NCBI GenBank assembly: GCA_963969365.1 | Contig: OZ017754.1 | Coordinates: 1,612,001-1,676,000, forward strand | Origin: Asterochloris sp. CNOR1 | Lineage: Eukaryota; Chlorophyta; Trebouxiophyceae; Trebouxiales; Trebouxiaceae | Direction: 5' to 3' | DNA length: 64,000 bases | Shown here: positions 32,201 to 42,900 of the stretch, one piece after another | Position numbering within the stretch: position 1 is the first letter of the stretch | How the letters are laid out: each line of letters begins with the position of its first letter | Made by a program: the position numbers and the translations under genes | The notes under the pieces: model-generated | Databases searched by the model: none | What the model saw: the letters and a program-made list of their open reading frames with translations, nothing else | What the model was told of the DNA's origin: nothing

Positions 32201-35000
32201 CCAACGCAACCCATGCTGCATGCCTTGCTCTGTGGAATGGGCATAACTGCACCTTCTTCAAGCATGTCATCTCAAAGTTCGAGTCGCAGCTGTCAGTACA
32301 AGAGTGCACAGATTGCTGCAAGCCAGGTGTGATCTTTGTCCAACATATGTGAAGCCTCCAAGACTTGTGAAGCCAGCCAACCTCCTCTGTGCAGGACATA
32401 AGGTGCGTGAGCCGGAGCTTAGCTCTTGCCATGCACATCCCGCCACTCATCCTGGTGCCAGAGTGGGCCACCCCTGGGCAATGCTACCCAAAAGCGCGCC
32501 TGCCCACCTGTGTGATTGTGAAACACCACGTTATTCCACTTGTGGTTGGCGGCCGTTTCCACCTTGGCCTGCACCACCAGGTGCCCCATGTATATCCTCT
32601 CGTGGCGGCAGTCCTCGCTGCGGCACAATAGGCGCAGCTGCTGCAGCATCGGGCGCACCTGCAGGCAAGGGTAGGCCAGGTGTGTCAGCTTGCTGCACAC
32701 TAAGGTTCGAGACGGCAGTTGGTAGGCGAGTCATGGGTGTAGTCTGCAGGGAGGCGGAAAGGCGCAGGCAACCAAGTCCCTGCATGCCCAGCACAAGCAG
32801 CTGAGTGACGTGAGTGCTGCAGCGTGAGGAACTCCTGCAGGCTGGATGGGACCTGGCGGGCTGGTTGCTGCACACTAGAGTCTGCCAAAGCAGTGGGATG
32901 CGGCAGCTGCTGCAGCATGGGGTGCAACTGGAGACGCAAATGCAGGCACAAGTGGGGTCAGGGTGTCAATATGCTGCATGCTTCAGACTGCCAGAGCATT
33001 TAAGGGAATAGCAAATCAGCAGGATGTGCACCTACAAGCACCCAGGACAGGTTGGGCGTCACTTTGCGCCCACACTTGGGAGGCCATCAGTGGGCACAAG
33101 AACTGCTGTCTCTGCACCTGGAATGTGGCTTGATGGCAGTAGGCACTCATGTGCACATATAAACCAAGCAGCAGTTGCCTTGGCAGAATAGATCAGTGCA
33201 GCTGTGACCAGGACATCAAATCTGTAACTGCAACCTCAGCCACTTAGAGGGGCTCAGCTTGCGTACAGCAAATCTGGGATGTCAGGGCCTCTCGTTAAGT
33301 CACAAATCACTCAGCCATGCCAACCCTACTTCCCAGCACAGCCTATTATCCATACAATAGTGTATGGTGCAGGTGCACAGCATGGGTGCAGGCCAGCTTC
33401 CTGCTCAGCAAGGCCAAATGCAGCACTGCCTGCTGAAGCCTCACACTGCCATTTGACCATTTGAATGCAAATCACCTCCACAGCAGCACAGCTGGAGGTC
33501 AGATCCCCTTCAGAATGTCCAGTCAGCGTGGCTGTGCATACTACCTGCCAGAGCCCGGCATGTGACTGGCAAAGGCAACCACCGTTTTGGACATCTCACA
33601 GACTTACGTTGACAAAGGTATCATCGTCTGTTTTCAGGACGTATCTGAAGTCGAAGTGCTCCGCAGCGTACTGGAAGATGAAGAATGTCTTGAACAGGAT
33701 GGACTTGTAGTTGGTCTTCTCAGGCAGGAAGGCCAGGTCGCCATACTGCTCCTCTTCTTTTAGCACCTGCACAGCCCAGCAAACATGCTCAATGCTGTGC
33801 CTGATGCCTGGCAGAGGGACACAGCACTGGTCCTGAGGGCAAATAGGGCAGCTCGCTGCGCTTTCTGCACCTGCACAGACTTGCAGCAGGAGTCAGGCAG
33901 CTTGCTGTTTTGTTGTGCACTGCCCCAACAAACAGCTCCACGTGTCTGCACCTGCAGGGCCCAGCTTGCTTATGAGTGCAGTGCGGAAATGCTGGCGAAC
34001 AGCTTTTTCCATGCTGCCTAAACGCCTGGGGGTGTCCAGCACAGCCCAGCTCACACGCAGTAGCACACCTACTGCCACCCGTCGTGCACCTGCACAGCCT
34101 ATGTCCACAGTGAACTGCTCAACTTGTGTTTTGTCCATGCAAACTCAATGTTTGGTTGAATGAGATCTGCGCTTCCTCAGGGCCTGAGACAGCATGGGTT
34201 CAGCCGCAGGGCTCAAACTATATACAGGGTAGCACACCTTCTCCGCCACAAGTTGCATGCCTTGTCAAGCACACAAAAGCAGCCTGCCCTGCACTGCCAC
34301 CGTCTGCAGACAGAGGGTGCTGCTAGGAACGTTTCAGGAGCAACAGCATGAGCAGAGCAGGTCTCAAGTATGTAATTGCCAAAAATCAGTATGTCGAGGC
34401 GCAAGCTGGAATGCAGATCTGCCTGGGCCAGGTGGCAGGCCTGGGAGGGCAGCACTGATGCTGCCAGCAGGCAGGGTTGCAGCCCACCTGAGGAGTGCGC
34501 TCATCCTCACTCAATATGAATTTGATCGCCGTGGTGCCCTTGGCGACATGCTGAGCTTGATTGGCCCAGCCCTCACGCACTGCCAGGCGCCTGTGCCTGT
34601 AGCCTCGCCCTGAGAGAACGCCAATGAAGAGAAACAGCTGAGGCTTGGGCTGAGTGAGCAGGGCAGCTGCGTCGCTCTGCTGGGTGCCTGCCTGCTGCTG
34701 GCCCTCAAAGCCAGGGAAGGCCTGCTTGCTCTGCAGTGATGCTGCCTTCTGGGCACTCCGCTCCAATGCCCAGCCAGTCTGACTTCCCAGAGCCTCTGCA
34801 ACAGTCGCTTGACTGAGACTGGAAGTGGTTGGAGGATCCTGGTCCAGACCTGGGCTGTGTTCTGAGAGGCCGTCTGGCAGATGGTGGCTCCGGCTTAGAG
34901 TAACGACCACAAGGATGCCCAGCACAAATGGAACAAGAATCGCTGCAACCACGTTGCGATTGCTATGTCGGCTGGTTACGTGCGGAGCCCTCCTGCCCAT
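29214..35000 (-). CDS. Beta-1,3-galactosyltransferase-like glycosyltransferase (GT31), type II membrane protein
   Basis: Golgi-type enzyme adding a hexose to glycans. From ATG 35000: a short basic cytosolic tail, membrane anchor AAILVPFVLGILVVVTLS, a Ser/Gln-rich stem, then QLFLFIGVLSGRGYRHRRLA and GTTAIKFILSED (to about 34490). Next: GDLAFLPEKTNYKSILFKTF and the metal-binding LKTDDDTFVNV (about 33605-33770); ERIYMGHLVVQAKVETAANH (about 32510-32660); and YAMGGGYVLSADVVHTLL plus catalytic-type EDATVGFW (about 31645-31892). These are the GT31 landmarks in order. A non-catalytic C-terminal part follows: a Cys/Pro/Asp exon (about 30897-31105), an acidic/Gln exon (about 30110-30308, QQDVQQQQAMQG) and an Ala/Gln/Gly-rich exon (from about 29710) ending at 29214. 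This tail, about 300 residues, goes beyond the usual family length. Acceptor and linkage are unknown. Confidence 0.88.
29768..29904 (-). repeat. Copies of the last GT31 exon's start in its upstream intron
   Basis: The true leftward exon start, GACATGGTGAAAAG after ATGCAG (about 29700), has matches at about 29861-29904 (GACACCGCAAAAAGGAGTC after GTGCAG). A partial match at 29768-29800 covers the GAGTCTCTGCCTC block. Offset of the clearer copy is about 180 bp. Confidence 0.65.
30364..30422 (-). repeat. Copy of a GT31 tail exon in its upstream intron
   Basis: The true exon edge (about 30250-30308) reads leftward, after CTGCAG, as DDKLSTDEILHQEAEAAL. The copy at 30364-30422 also follows CTGCAG and reads AKLSMDEDL, then EAEAALL after a stop. 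Offset is about 114 bp. The copy keeps the acceptor but not an open frame. Confidence 0.8.
30797..30840 (-). repeat. Copy of a GT31 exon end in its downstream intron
   Basis: The true exon end near 30897-30925 reads leftward SLAPYMQHP with a donor. About 92 bp further on in transcript order, 30797-30840 contains GCCAGGCTGG and CTTCATGTAGGGTGCCAG, matching the same codons (SLAPYMKHP). Confidence 0.7.
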
Positions 35001-35181
35001 AGACCCCAGAGAAGGGGTACTAGCTGCTTCACTTCGAGTCAGTGAAACATACAGGTCAATGGGTCAACTGGCCTCAAGGCCCTTGAATCACTGCATCGAT
35101 GAGGAGGATCTGATGGTGTGGCCCTAGAGCACCACAACTTCTCTCACTGGGACTAGTGCAGTGGGTCAAAACACGGAAAGC

Positions 35182-37530
35182 TTATCCTATTGCTGAGTTC
35201 ATTGCTGAGTAGACCTCCACACCAATCTGTGCTGCTGCAATCTCGAAGTCATCGCTCTTGCCCTGTACACGCAGAGAAACAGGATTCAACATGCTGCATA
35301 TGCAGCTGCAGGACCCCAGACACAGCCAAGAGACCAGCACATCATTCTTCCCCCCCGGGATCAGCCCTGCATATCTCAGCCTATCCTCAGCAAGCCAGCA
35401 CGGCTTTTCTGGGACAGCTGCTCCCTCAGCACACAGATACACATCGTCAGCCCCACCTGGAGGGAGGCCAGTTTGGCAGTATATTCCTGCAGCCCCGCCC
35501 GCACCGCGTCTGGATCCAGCTCGTCCAGCTTGAAGGCCTCCACAGCCACAAGGTCAGCTGAGGAGTCAGCGTGGATGAAGGCGTACCTGCATGAGACAAG
35601 AGGGAAGGCTCAAGGCAGCCTGCCTAAGCTGCTTCAGACAGCCAGCATGGCTGCTTGGCTGGCCCTCATAATGTAACTGATGATGCCGCACTGGGTGGTG
35701 CTGATCGGCTTAGCAGAACCAGCTCAGTCTCGTATTCCCATTGGCTGATGCAGCTGAGAGGTTTCAGGCAGACAGGCCAGGTGTTCAGGCAGCCAATGGC
35801 AGTGAAAGATCATTGCAACGCTGCCTGCAGGCTCTGTCATTGTGCAGTGGTGCATGCTCCATACTGTTTCAATGGGGCTGCACAAGTTGACCAAACAAGG
35901 CAGCAAGACGCTCCATGCCAGGAACACAACTAGGCGCCTCCATCACTGCGACGTCCAGCTCTCCCAGGTGTGTGAACTTGCACAAGCAGTCTGCGGGCTG
36001 CACTTTGTGCATGGTACCTATGGGGCACCCCACCCATTGCTGGTGCTCAGCAGTTTGAGCCTGTTACACATGACAGAACAAAGGCGATGCCATGGCAGAA
36101 GCAAGGCAAAGCTCTCACCCACTGCTGACAGAGTACTTGTCCAGCACCACATGCACAGCAGCCACTTTGAGTGCAGCAGCACCACCACAAAAGCAAGAAC
36201 AGGCTCTCACCCGCTGCTGACAAAGTACTTGTCCACAGTCTTGTCCAGCTCCTTATGCACGGTGACCACCCCTGGGCGCAGCTGGGCCACTGTGGGGACG
36301 TGCCCTGGCATTGCGCCGAAGTCACCCGTCACAGCTGGAAGCAGCACCAGGTCGACCTGGCGGGAGAGACAGAGGACAATGTGATACATGCTGGCTGAAG
36401 GATCAAGCTGCGCTGGGCTCAAACATCCACATGAAGCTGAGACAGATGAGTCTGGGGTGGGCTCTGAATGGAGACTTGTGGCCGCTGAGAGGTCTGCCCA
36501 ACCCTGAGTCAGTTGCACAATCAGGTGCTCGAATGAGTCAGCATCATAGCGGGCTGCACGCCTTTGCTGCACGCCTTGTGCTGCTGTGGGAAGTGCTGAA
36601 AGGGAATCATCACAGTCTCTGGCAGGCTCTGCAATGCGCCACACTCACAGCAAAAGCCACTTAAGCAAACCTGGATCACCTGTTGCAGTGCCAGTCCTAG
36701 TGCACGGTGATTTCTGGGCAACTGTCTCGAGAGGAAAGCATGTGCTCTGCACCTCTCTGGACCAGCATGTAATATACTAACACCTGCACCCCATACCCTG
36801 GCTGAGCCTGCCCCCAGTGAGACCTGGGTGCCGTCTCAAACAGGAAGCACAGCTGCTCTTGCATTGGGCCTGGGAGTGACATTGGCCCTCTGGATGAGCT
36901 GCTTGTGCAAGAGACAGCAGTAAGGTCAGCGGGTCAGGCTATGAACTCCCGCCCCTTAGGCGCCTCACCCAGACATACCAGTTTAAAGTGTCGCACAGGC
37001 ACCCTGTGTTAGCTCCAACTTACCTGCCGAACATGCCTCACTCAAACCCCATACACACCTTGGCAATTTGCTCATGCAGGAGGTGGCATTGAGAGCTTAG
37101 CTTGTATGCCCCGCACACTGCATTGGGTTGACACATTACTTGTCACCAGCTGCCCCCATCAAGCTGCTACCTCCCAACCCCCATCCCCAAAAAGCGCAGG
37201 TGGCTCTAAATGCGGCCAGGGCCTCGCCTTGGCCTTCTGGGCAATCTGCTCATGCGGGAGGTAGAAGCTGAAGGTCAGCTTGTCGGGCACTGCCTGCTGC
37301 TCCTTGTCCCCCGCCTTGTCCTCCTTGGGCAGGAAGTCGCTGGGAAACTGCGGGGGTGCCATCGTGCTGGACGCAAACTTCGCAAACTCTTTCTTGAAGG
37401 ATTCTGGGTCGGCGCCCTCGGCAGAGAAGGTGCTGGTGCTGGCCGGGGCATCCCCCTCGGCCAGGGCCAGGCGGCTGGTGGTCAGGCCACGCACGCCCTC
37501 ATGCAGGCGGCAGCTGCAGGCAGGCCGGCA
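35182..37530 (-). CDS. ATP16: Mitochondrial F1-ATP synthase delta subunit (bacterial epsilon homologue)
   Basis: Stalk subunit of mitochondrial ATP synthase that binds gamma and the c-ring. Exons leftward: about 37520-37228 (GLTTSRLALAEGDAPAST, ESFKKEFAKFASSTMAPPQF, PDKLTFSFYLPHEQIAQKAK), then VDLVLLPAVTGDFGAMPGHV and TVAQLRPGVVTVHKELDKTV to YFVSSG (about 36214-36358), then YAFIHADSSADLVAVEAFKL to TAKLASLQ (about 35458-35587), and SDDFEIAAAQIGVEVYSAMN to the stop at 35182. This is the beta-sandwich domain plus the helical tail of plant mitochondrial delta, collinear throughout. The start codon and presequence exon lie upstream of about 37530 and were not found. The 37228 exon appears to end at a GC donor (AAG, then gcgagg), while a downstream copy has GT. 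Confidence 0.93.
36115..36144 (-). repeat. Copy of a delta-subunit exon end in its downstream intron
   Basis: The true exon end with donor (36209-36238, plus-strand CTCACCCGCTGCTGACAAAG) recurs at 36115-36144 (CTCACCCACTGCTGACAGAG), about 27 of 30 bases alike and 94 bp away. It encodes the end of DKYFVSSG and includes the GTGAG donor. A fainter third match lies near 36027-36055. Confidence 0.85.
37055..37085 (-). repeat. Copy of delta-subunit exon end carrying a GT donor
   Basis: Leftward it reads LLHEQIAK then gtgtgtatgg. The true exon end reads LPHEQIAQKAK then a GC donor at 37227. The copy lies about 165 bp downstream in the same intron and is shorter by two codons. Confidence 0.72.
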
Positions 37531-37870
37531 CGCATGCTTCAGCAGAGAGGGTAGTGGGTCGAATCATGCCAAAGCTGCTCCGACAGGCGTCCCCCTCATG
37601 CAGGGCCAGGCGGGGTCATGGGCAGGCTGTGCACGCCTCCTGCAGGCTGCAGCTGCTGTGTGAAACAATTACTGCCAGGCGGGGGCCGTTTTGGTGTCCA
37701 CGCTGCAGGTCAGGAAGCGGGCAGCGAGGTCTGCCAGTCCTCACTTAAAGGCAGCTGCAGCAATGGGCTTGGGGAGAAGGAAGCTGGGTTGTGCGTGTCC
37801 GTCTACCAGCATTAACCAGCTGGTGGCTCCGCCAAGCACGCCCTCATGCTGGCAGCAGCTGCAGGCAGGC
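37491..37870 (-). repeat. Copies of delta-subunit exon start in the upstream intron
   Basis: Plus-strand blocks CACGCCCTCATGCAGGCGGC (37491), CACGCCTCCTGCAGGCTGC (37629) and CACGCCCTCATGCTGGCAGC (37839) mark three units. The unit ending near 37590 also reads GLALHEGDA against the exon's RLALAEGDA. Only the 37491 unit continues into the coding exon. Confidence 0.72.
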
Positions 37871-39964
37871 ACTCATGAAGGCGTCAGCAAGGTGGCTGGG
37901 CAGTTGTGTGGTCTGTGGGGGCTTGGTGTCACAAGCATTTGTATATGCTTTGCGGCGCCACCCTTCCGCCATCCTGCTGCAACAAGCTGCCTGGCAGCAA
38001 CTTCTGTCATACCCATTGCTGTGTCTCTGGCAAACAGTCAAAGTCGTCTGGCAAGCACGTCCTGGTACACGCATGCCTTGGTCCATCCAGCTTTGCTGCC
38101 AGCTAGCAGGCAAACAAATGCACATGTGTGCACTGCATCGCACATAGCAAGCAACCTGGCTGTGCTTGTGGCAGGCATCCAACAGCCGACTATCGGCGGC
38201 AGAGCGGCTGTCCTGCTCCAAATCAAAGGCAGATGCACTACTGGCATTGACACATTGCAGGCACTCGTAAGTGGTCAGACATGGCAACAGATGCTAGACC
38301 AGATTTCGTCACATGTATTCTTCTGCTGATCATGCTGAGCAGGCCTCAATGCATCATGCAGCAGGCTGCCAGCTTGCTGAACAACAAGAGGGCTGCTGCA
38401 CAGCCAAGAGCCATGATGCAGCAGCACTGGAGTGAAGGGCAAAAGCATGGCAAGCCATCAAAGGGCAGCTGCATCCTCGGGCATGCATTTAAGGTATTTG
38501 AATGGCATGCAGCAGGCTCACCCTTTCTGGCGCAGCAGGCATTTTGCTGCGTGCCGCAGCATCCTGCCTTGGTGTTCCGCAGTGCTCCCTGTCTCTCTTC
38601 AATCCAGGCCGGGCCTGACCTGTGTGGCAGTGTGCAATCAGGCACCTTGAATAAACCCTTGCTGGATGTTAGGGTCATTGCACCTGCCAATTTGCAAGCA
38701 AAGCTTTCTGCCCAGCTTCTATGAAAATCAGCTCGATCTACTCACCCAGTCTACTGACTTGTTTGATCTGTCGTCATTTGATCTGTAGTCCTGTGCCCGT
38801 CCATCGAGGCAGCCTCAGTGAGGCTGAATGTTTCAGAGCACAGTCGACAAGACCTTGCGGAGAGATGACAACAGCAGTGGAGCCATTGATTGTGCCTGCC
38901 ATACTCACCTTGTGGGGCATGTGGAGTATGTGCCTGATCTGCAGTGTGCTGGTGTGAGTGGGAAGCCTCCTTGTGTGGCAGCAGGGGGGGCCATCCTGCA
39001 TGTCTGTGTCCCCATCAAGGATAGGATGGAACAGGTATGCACATTGTAGCAGCAGCAAAGGCGCAGCAGCCCTGAGAAGGTCAGCAGATGGCCTTCATTC
39101 TCACTGTGCTGTCAGCCGTGCAGGGTGTCTGCACCTTTGCAATAAGATGAGAAGCGTGCTTGAGATGAGAAGTGTGCCAAGCATCAAGGATTCCATTGTC
39201 CACATTGGCCAAAGGCTCATAGTAGCAGCTGGAGCTGAGGTATACGTATGTGCTTGACTGGGTTTGATGGAGTTTCGGAGATGGAAGCCAGCTGCGCCCG
39301 TATATTGACAGGGCAGTGGGCAATGGCACAGCCTCTGAAGGCTGATGCTGTGCACGGGAGTGCACTCACATTTCCTGTCATTGCGTGCAACACCTGCTGT
39401 TCTTCTTCCAATCACTCAAGCTTGGCAATCTGCTGACCATTGCTGTCAGGGAAGACCGCACAGGGAGTGCTCTGTAAAGAATCTGGCAGGCCTCCCGCAA
39501 ACACCATGATGATGCACAATGCAGTCTAGGATGGCTGAAACCATCGCTGCACCTGAACTCCTTCCCGTGCCAATGAATCATGGGGGCTTGCTGATCAGTG
39601 TGCCTGGTGGGCACAGCACAGGGTCCCAGAGAGCAGGGGGCAATGTATGATTCTGCCAATCCTCAGTGGTTTAGGTCATCTCTTCTCCTTCTACCCTGAA
39701 AACGACATATGGGGAGAATTGCACCGATCTGAATCTTCAGGTAAACTGAGAGGGGCCCCAAACAACATGCCTGATCTGAAGATGAGCTAAGCCTTATCAG
39801 TTTCACTTTCGAGTCCTTGCATGTGTTTAGTCTTGATCTGGTCCATATGTTGATGCTCTGATTCATCTGCTGACCTGGTACAGTACCGCAGCCATGATAC
39901 ATCTTATGATTCATGCAGCTCACATGTTGATGGGCAGGCCCTCACAGCAAGCTGCCGACTGCAG
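37871..39964. other. Gap between delta-subunit 5' part and SMPD4-like gene
   Basis: This should hold the missing first exon of the delta subunit (leftward) and the missing first exon or exons of the SMPD4-like gene (rightward). Leftward frames at 38774-39058 and 37844-38287 are the longest but show no recognisable signal. No repeat array or RNA gene was recognised. Confidence 0.4.
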
Positions 39965-42900
39965 CTTGGGAAGCTAAGACTGAGACAGGGCCTTGAGGGT
40001 CACCAGCAACTGCTGCAACAAAAGTGCAAGCCTGCCTACCGCCATCCCATATCAATCATGGACAACAGGCAGGAGAAGGAGCTGGTAGGGATGATCATGC
40101 GCAAAGAGGAGCCCCTCCTGCGCAAGCTGCGCGAGGTGGAGCGCTTCCTGGATGACCACAGGGACGGTGCCACATTCATCAGCAACCTGCTGGCAGGGCT
40201 GGTGTCTCGCCTGTTTGGCATGGACCAGGAGGGTCCTAGCTGGCTGTCAGCCGTGGTGAGCCATGATGCGCATTGCAACACACCAGGGACCGACCCCAAT
40301 GCACACCTTGCATACCTAGCATACATGAGAATGGTACTATTGACGAGGCTGCTTTGCTGCTGACGGTGTGATGGCCCTGCCACCATGATCCCTGGAGCCT
40401 TCCAGCCGGCGGGGGCTCTAAGTGGCAGTCAGGTGCAGTGAGCGTCCTGCGCAACCTTTGTCAGTGTGCCTCAGTGGGCATGTCCAGCGATATAAGGGGC
40501 AAGCATTTCCAAAAGAGCAAGTGCCATGTTTGTGCTGACAGGCGGGTGAGTGGCAACTGGCGCTCCCGAGCATGCTGCCAGGCAGATTTTTCGCCTGCTT
40601 GCATGCTTAGCACCCAGACACAATGCCCAGACTGCTGAGCAATTGACTGTCCTGTCATGCAGGTCAGGGCGCCAGAGGACTTCGACAAGCTCATGCAGAT
40701 GTTTGGGCCACAAGGTGCGCGCCTGCAGCCATTCTTGCTGCCAGACTCGCTGCCAATGATACTGCCTCAGCTATCCCTCATGTAGCAGTCCCGGACGAAG
40801 CCACTGTAGCATCGTCACCATTGATGTCTGCACCGCGTGAGGGCCGTCATGTCTGAGCACCTGCAGGCAAGGTGCAGAAAGCAATGCGTGGGGATGGCAG
40901 CGCAAACCTAAGGTTTACCTTGACCACAGCAGTGCTGCCTGCCCTGACAAAGGTGAGGGACTGGCAGGCTCAGGCCCCAAGTCAATGGCATTTTGCTCAA
41001 ACTTCTTCCTTTGGTGCAGAAGGCAAAGCAGTCAGTCGTGACAAAGACAAAACCTGTGCGAAGCATTGGCCCCAGATGCTGCCGTACAATGCTGTAGCGC
41101 CATGCTGAGTCCCCCTTGAAGTGCAGCTGCATGCATCAAGACTGGGCATTCCTGCACTTGCTGGTGCATCGCTGGGGTGCATCCCCATGTCCTGCCACAT
41201 CCTGCTGGTCCATGCATGTCCCGGCATCAAGGTCAGACCTGGACTGGGACCTGCTGCATTTCCCAGTCATGTTTGGCACTCTTCAATGCTAGCGCTGAAC
41301 ACAGGCAACTACTCCAAGCACACACTGTGCCCGCAGATGCTGCTGGCGCATGAGCTAGGGGTGCAGCAGCTCAACACATGGCCTCAGTATAGAGGCAGCA
41401 TCAGCGCTGAGGATGGCCAGGCTCGTGTGGTGGTCCAGCCGCAGATGTGGTTCCTGGCGCTGCTTGCCTTCTCTGCAACGAAGGAGGCGCCTGCAGCGGC
41501 GGGCAGGACCCTGGAGCGCACCCAGACGACCACCATGCTGCGCACCATGTCCTCTGTCAAGCAGTCAGTGGTGGGTCAGCCCGATGTGCTCTTGCTGGGT
41601 TTGTCATGCGTGTAGCCAAGCCTGCTGCTTTGCTGCTGCGGCAGAAGGCCGGCCCTCAACCAAGCAGGCGGTGGGAAGCCACCCTGAGAGGCACTTTGTT
41701 CCTTGCAAGAGCTATGTGTGTTGTCCTTTGATGGTAAAGTTTCTTTACAAGCCTGCTCCAGCAGTTGATCAGGAGCCATTAAAGTCTTGTGGAGAAGCTG
41801 CAAAAGTGATATGGGCTGCAGACCAGCCCATGCTGGCTCACAGGGAACTGACCTGAGCAATGGCACCAATCTGACCATAGCACCTGGAGCCCTGGCCTGG
41901 CAGCTGCCACGCAGACACTCAGGCCCGGCCGATGTGGTACAGGGGACTGTGGTCGGAGGCGCAAAGCCCAAAGGCGTGGGGCAGGCGGCAGCTAACCCCT
42001 ACCTGCACCTATTGCAGCAGTACATGGAGGCACTCTTGCCACGCGGCTCAGGTAGGCAGCTGAGTTTGCCTGCACAGATGTCCAAAAGGCCTGGTCTCCA
42101 TGAACTTGTTTGGCAGTGCGCAGCCGTGCAGCTAACGTTTCTGGGGCTGCTTGGGATGTGCCTTGCGGCCGTGGTGCCAAGGCGTCTGCGCCTGAGGCTG
42201 CACGGGCTGTCTTCCCTGTGGGGTGCTTCATGGTCTGGAGGGTCCCGGTCAACAAGGCCACAACTGACCCTGCCAACTGCTTGTCAGTCTCAGCAGCAAG
42301 TGTTGATCTGCAGCAGCCCCAGCCGTGATTCTGTGACCTGCAGGGCCTGCTCAGTATGAGGCGGCTGTCATGCTGAACATCCTGGTGGAGTACTGGCTGA
42401 CTGATGGAGATGAGCCAGTGCCCCGTGCCACCTCAGACTTACGCCCAGCCTCGGCTGCTGTGTACCGCCTGCCGTCTGCTGGCACCCTGGCCGCGCTCCA
42501 GGTGGGCTGCTGCTGTATCAGCAAGTGGTTTGACAGCGACAGGAAGGCTTTGAGCCCCTGCCAAACACTTCATCTGCTTCTGGCGTCCATGCTGTGCACA
42601 TGGTTGACCAGACAGCATGCACTGGTCAGCACCACGTCACAGCTGTCGACGTGTTGTGGCAACACATGCCCTGACAGCTGCCTCATCTTCTTGCCATTCT
42701 CAGAGTTGTTCACACCCAGTGCCAAATGGTTCTCCCACTGACTGTGCTTTCTCATGCCCTCGCCCACTGGGCTCTGAGGTTGTGCCAATAGCCTTGGCAT
42801 CAAGCCCATCAGTAGCCTGGCTGGGACCACCCTAGGGACCATGGCAGCTGCCGCAAGCCATGTTTCAGAGATCACCACCGGCCTTGCTGTGACCTAGCCT

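Noticed and set aside
32200-32300. GTTCGAGTC box suggesting a tRNA T-arm
   Set aside because: No matching acceptor stem, D-arm or anticodon arm could be folded around it.
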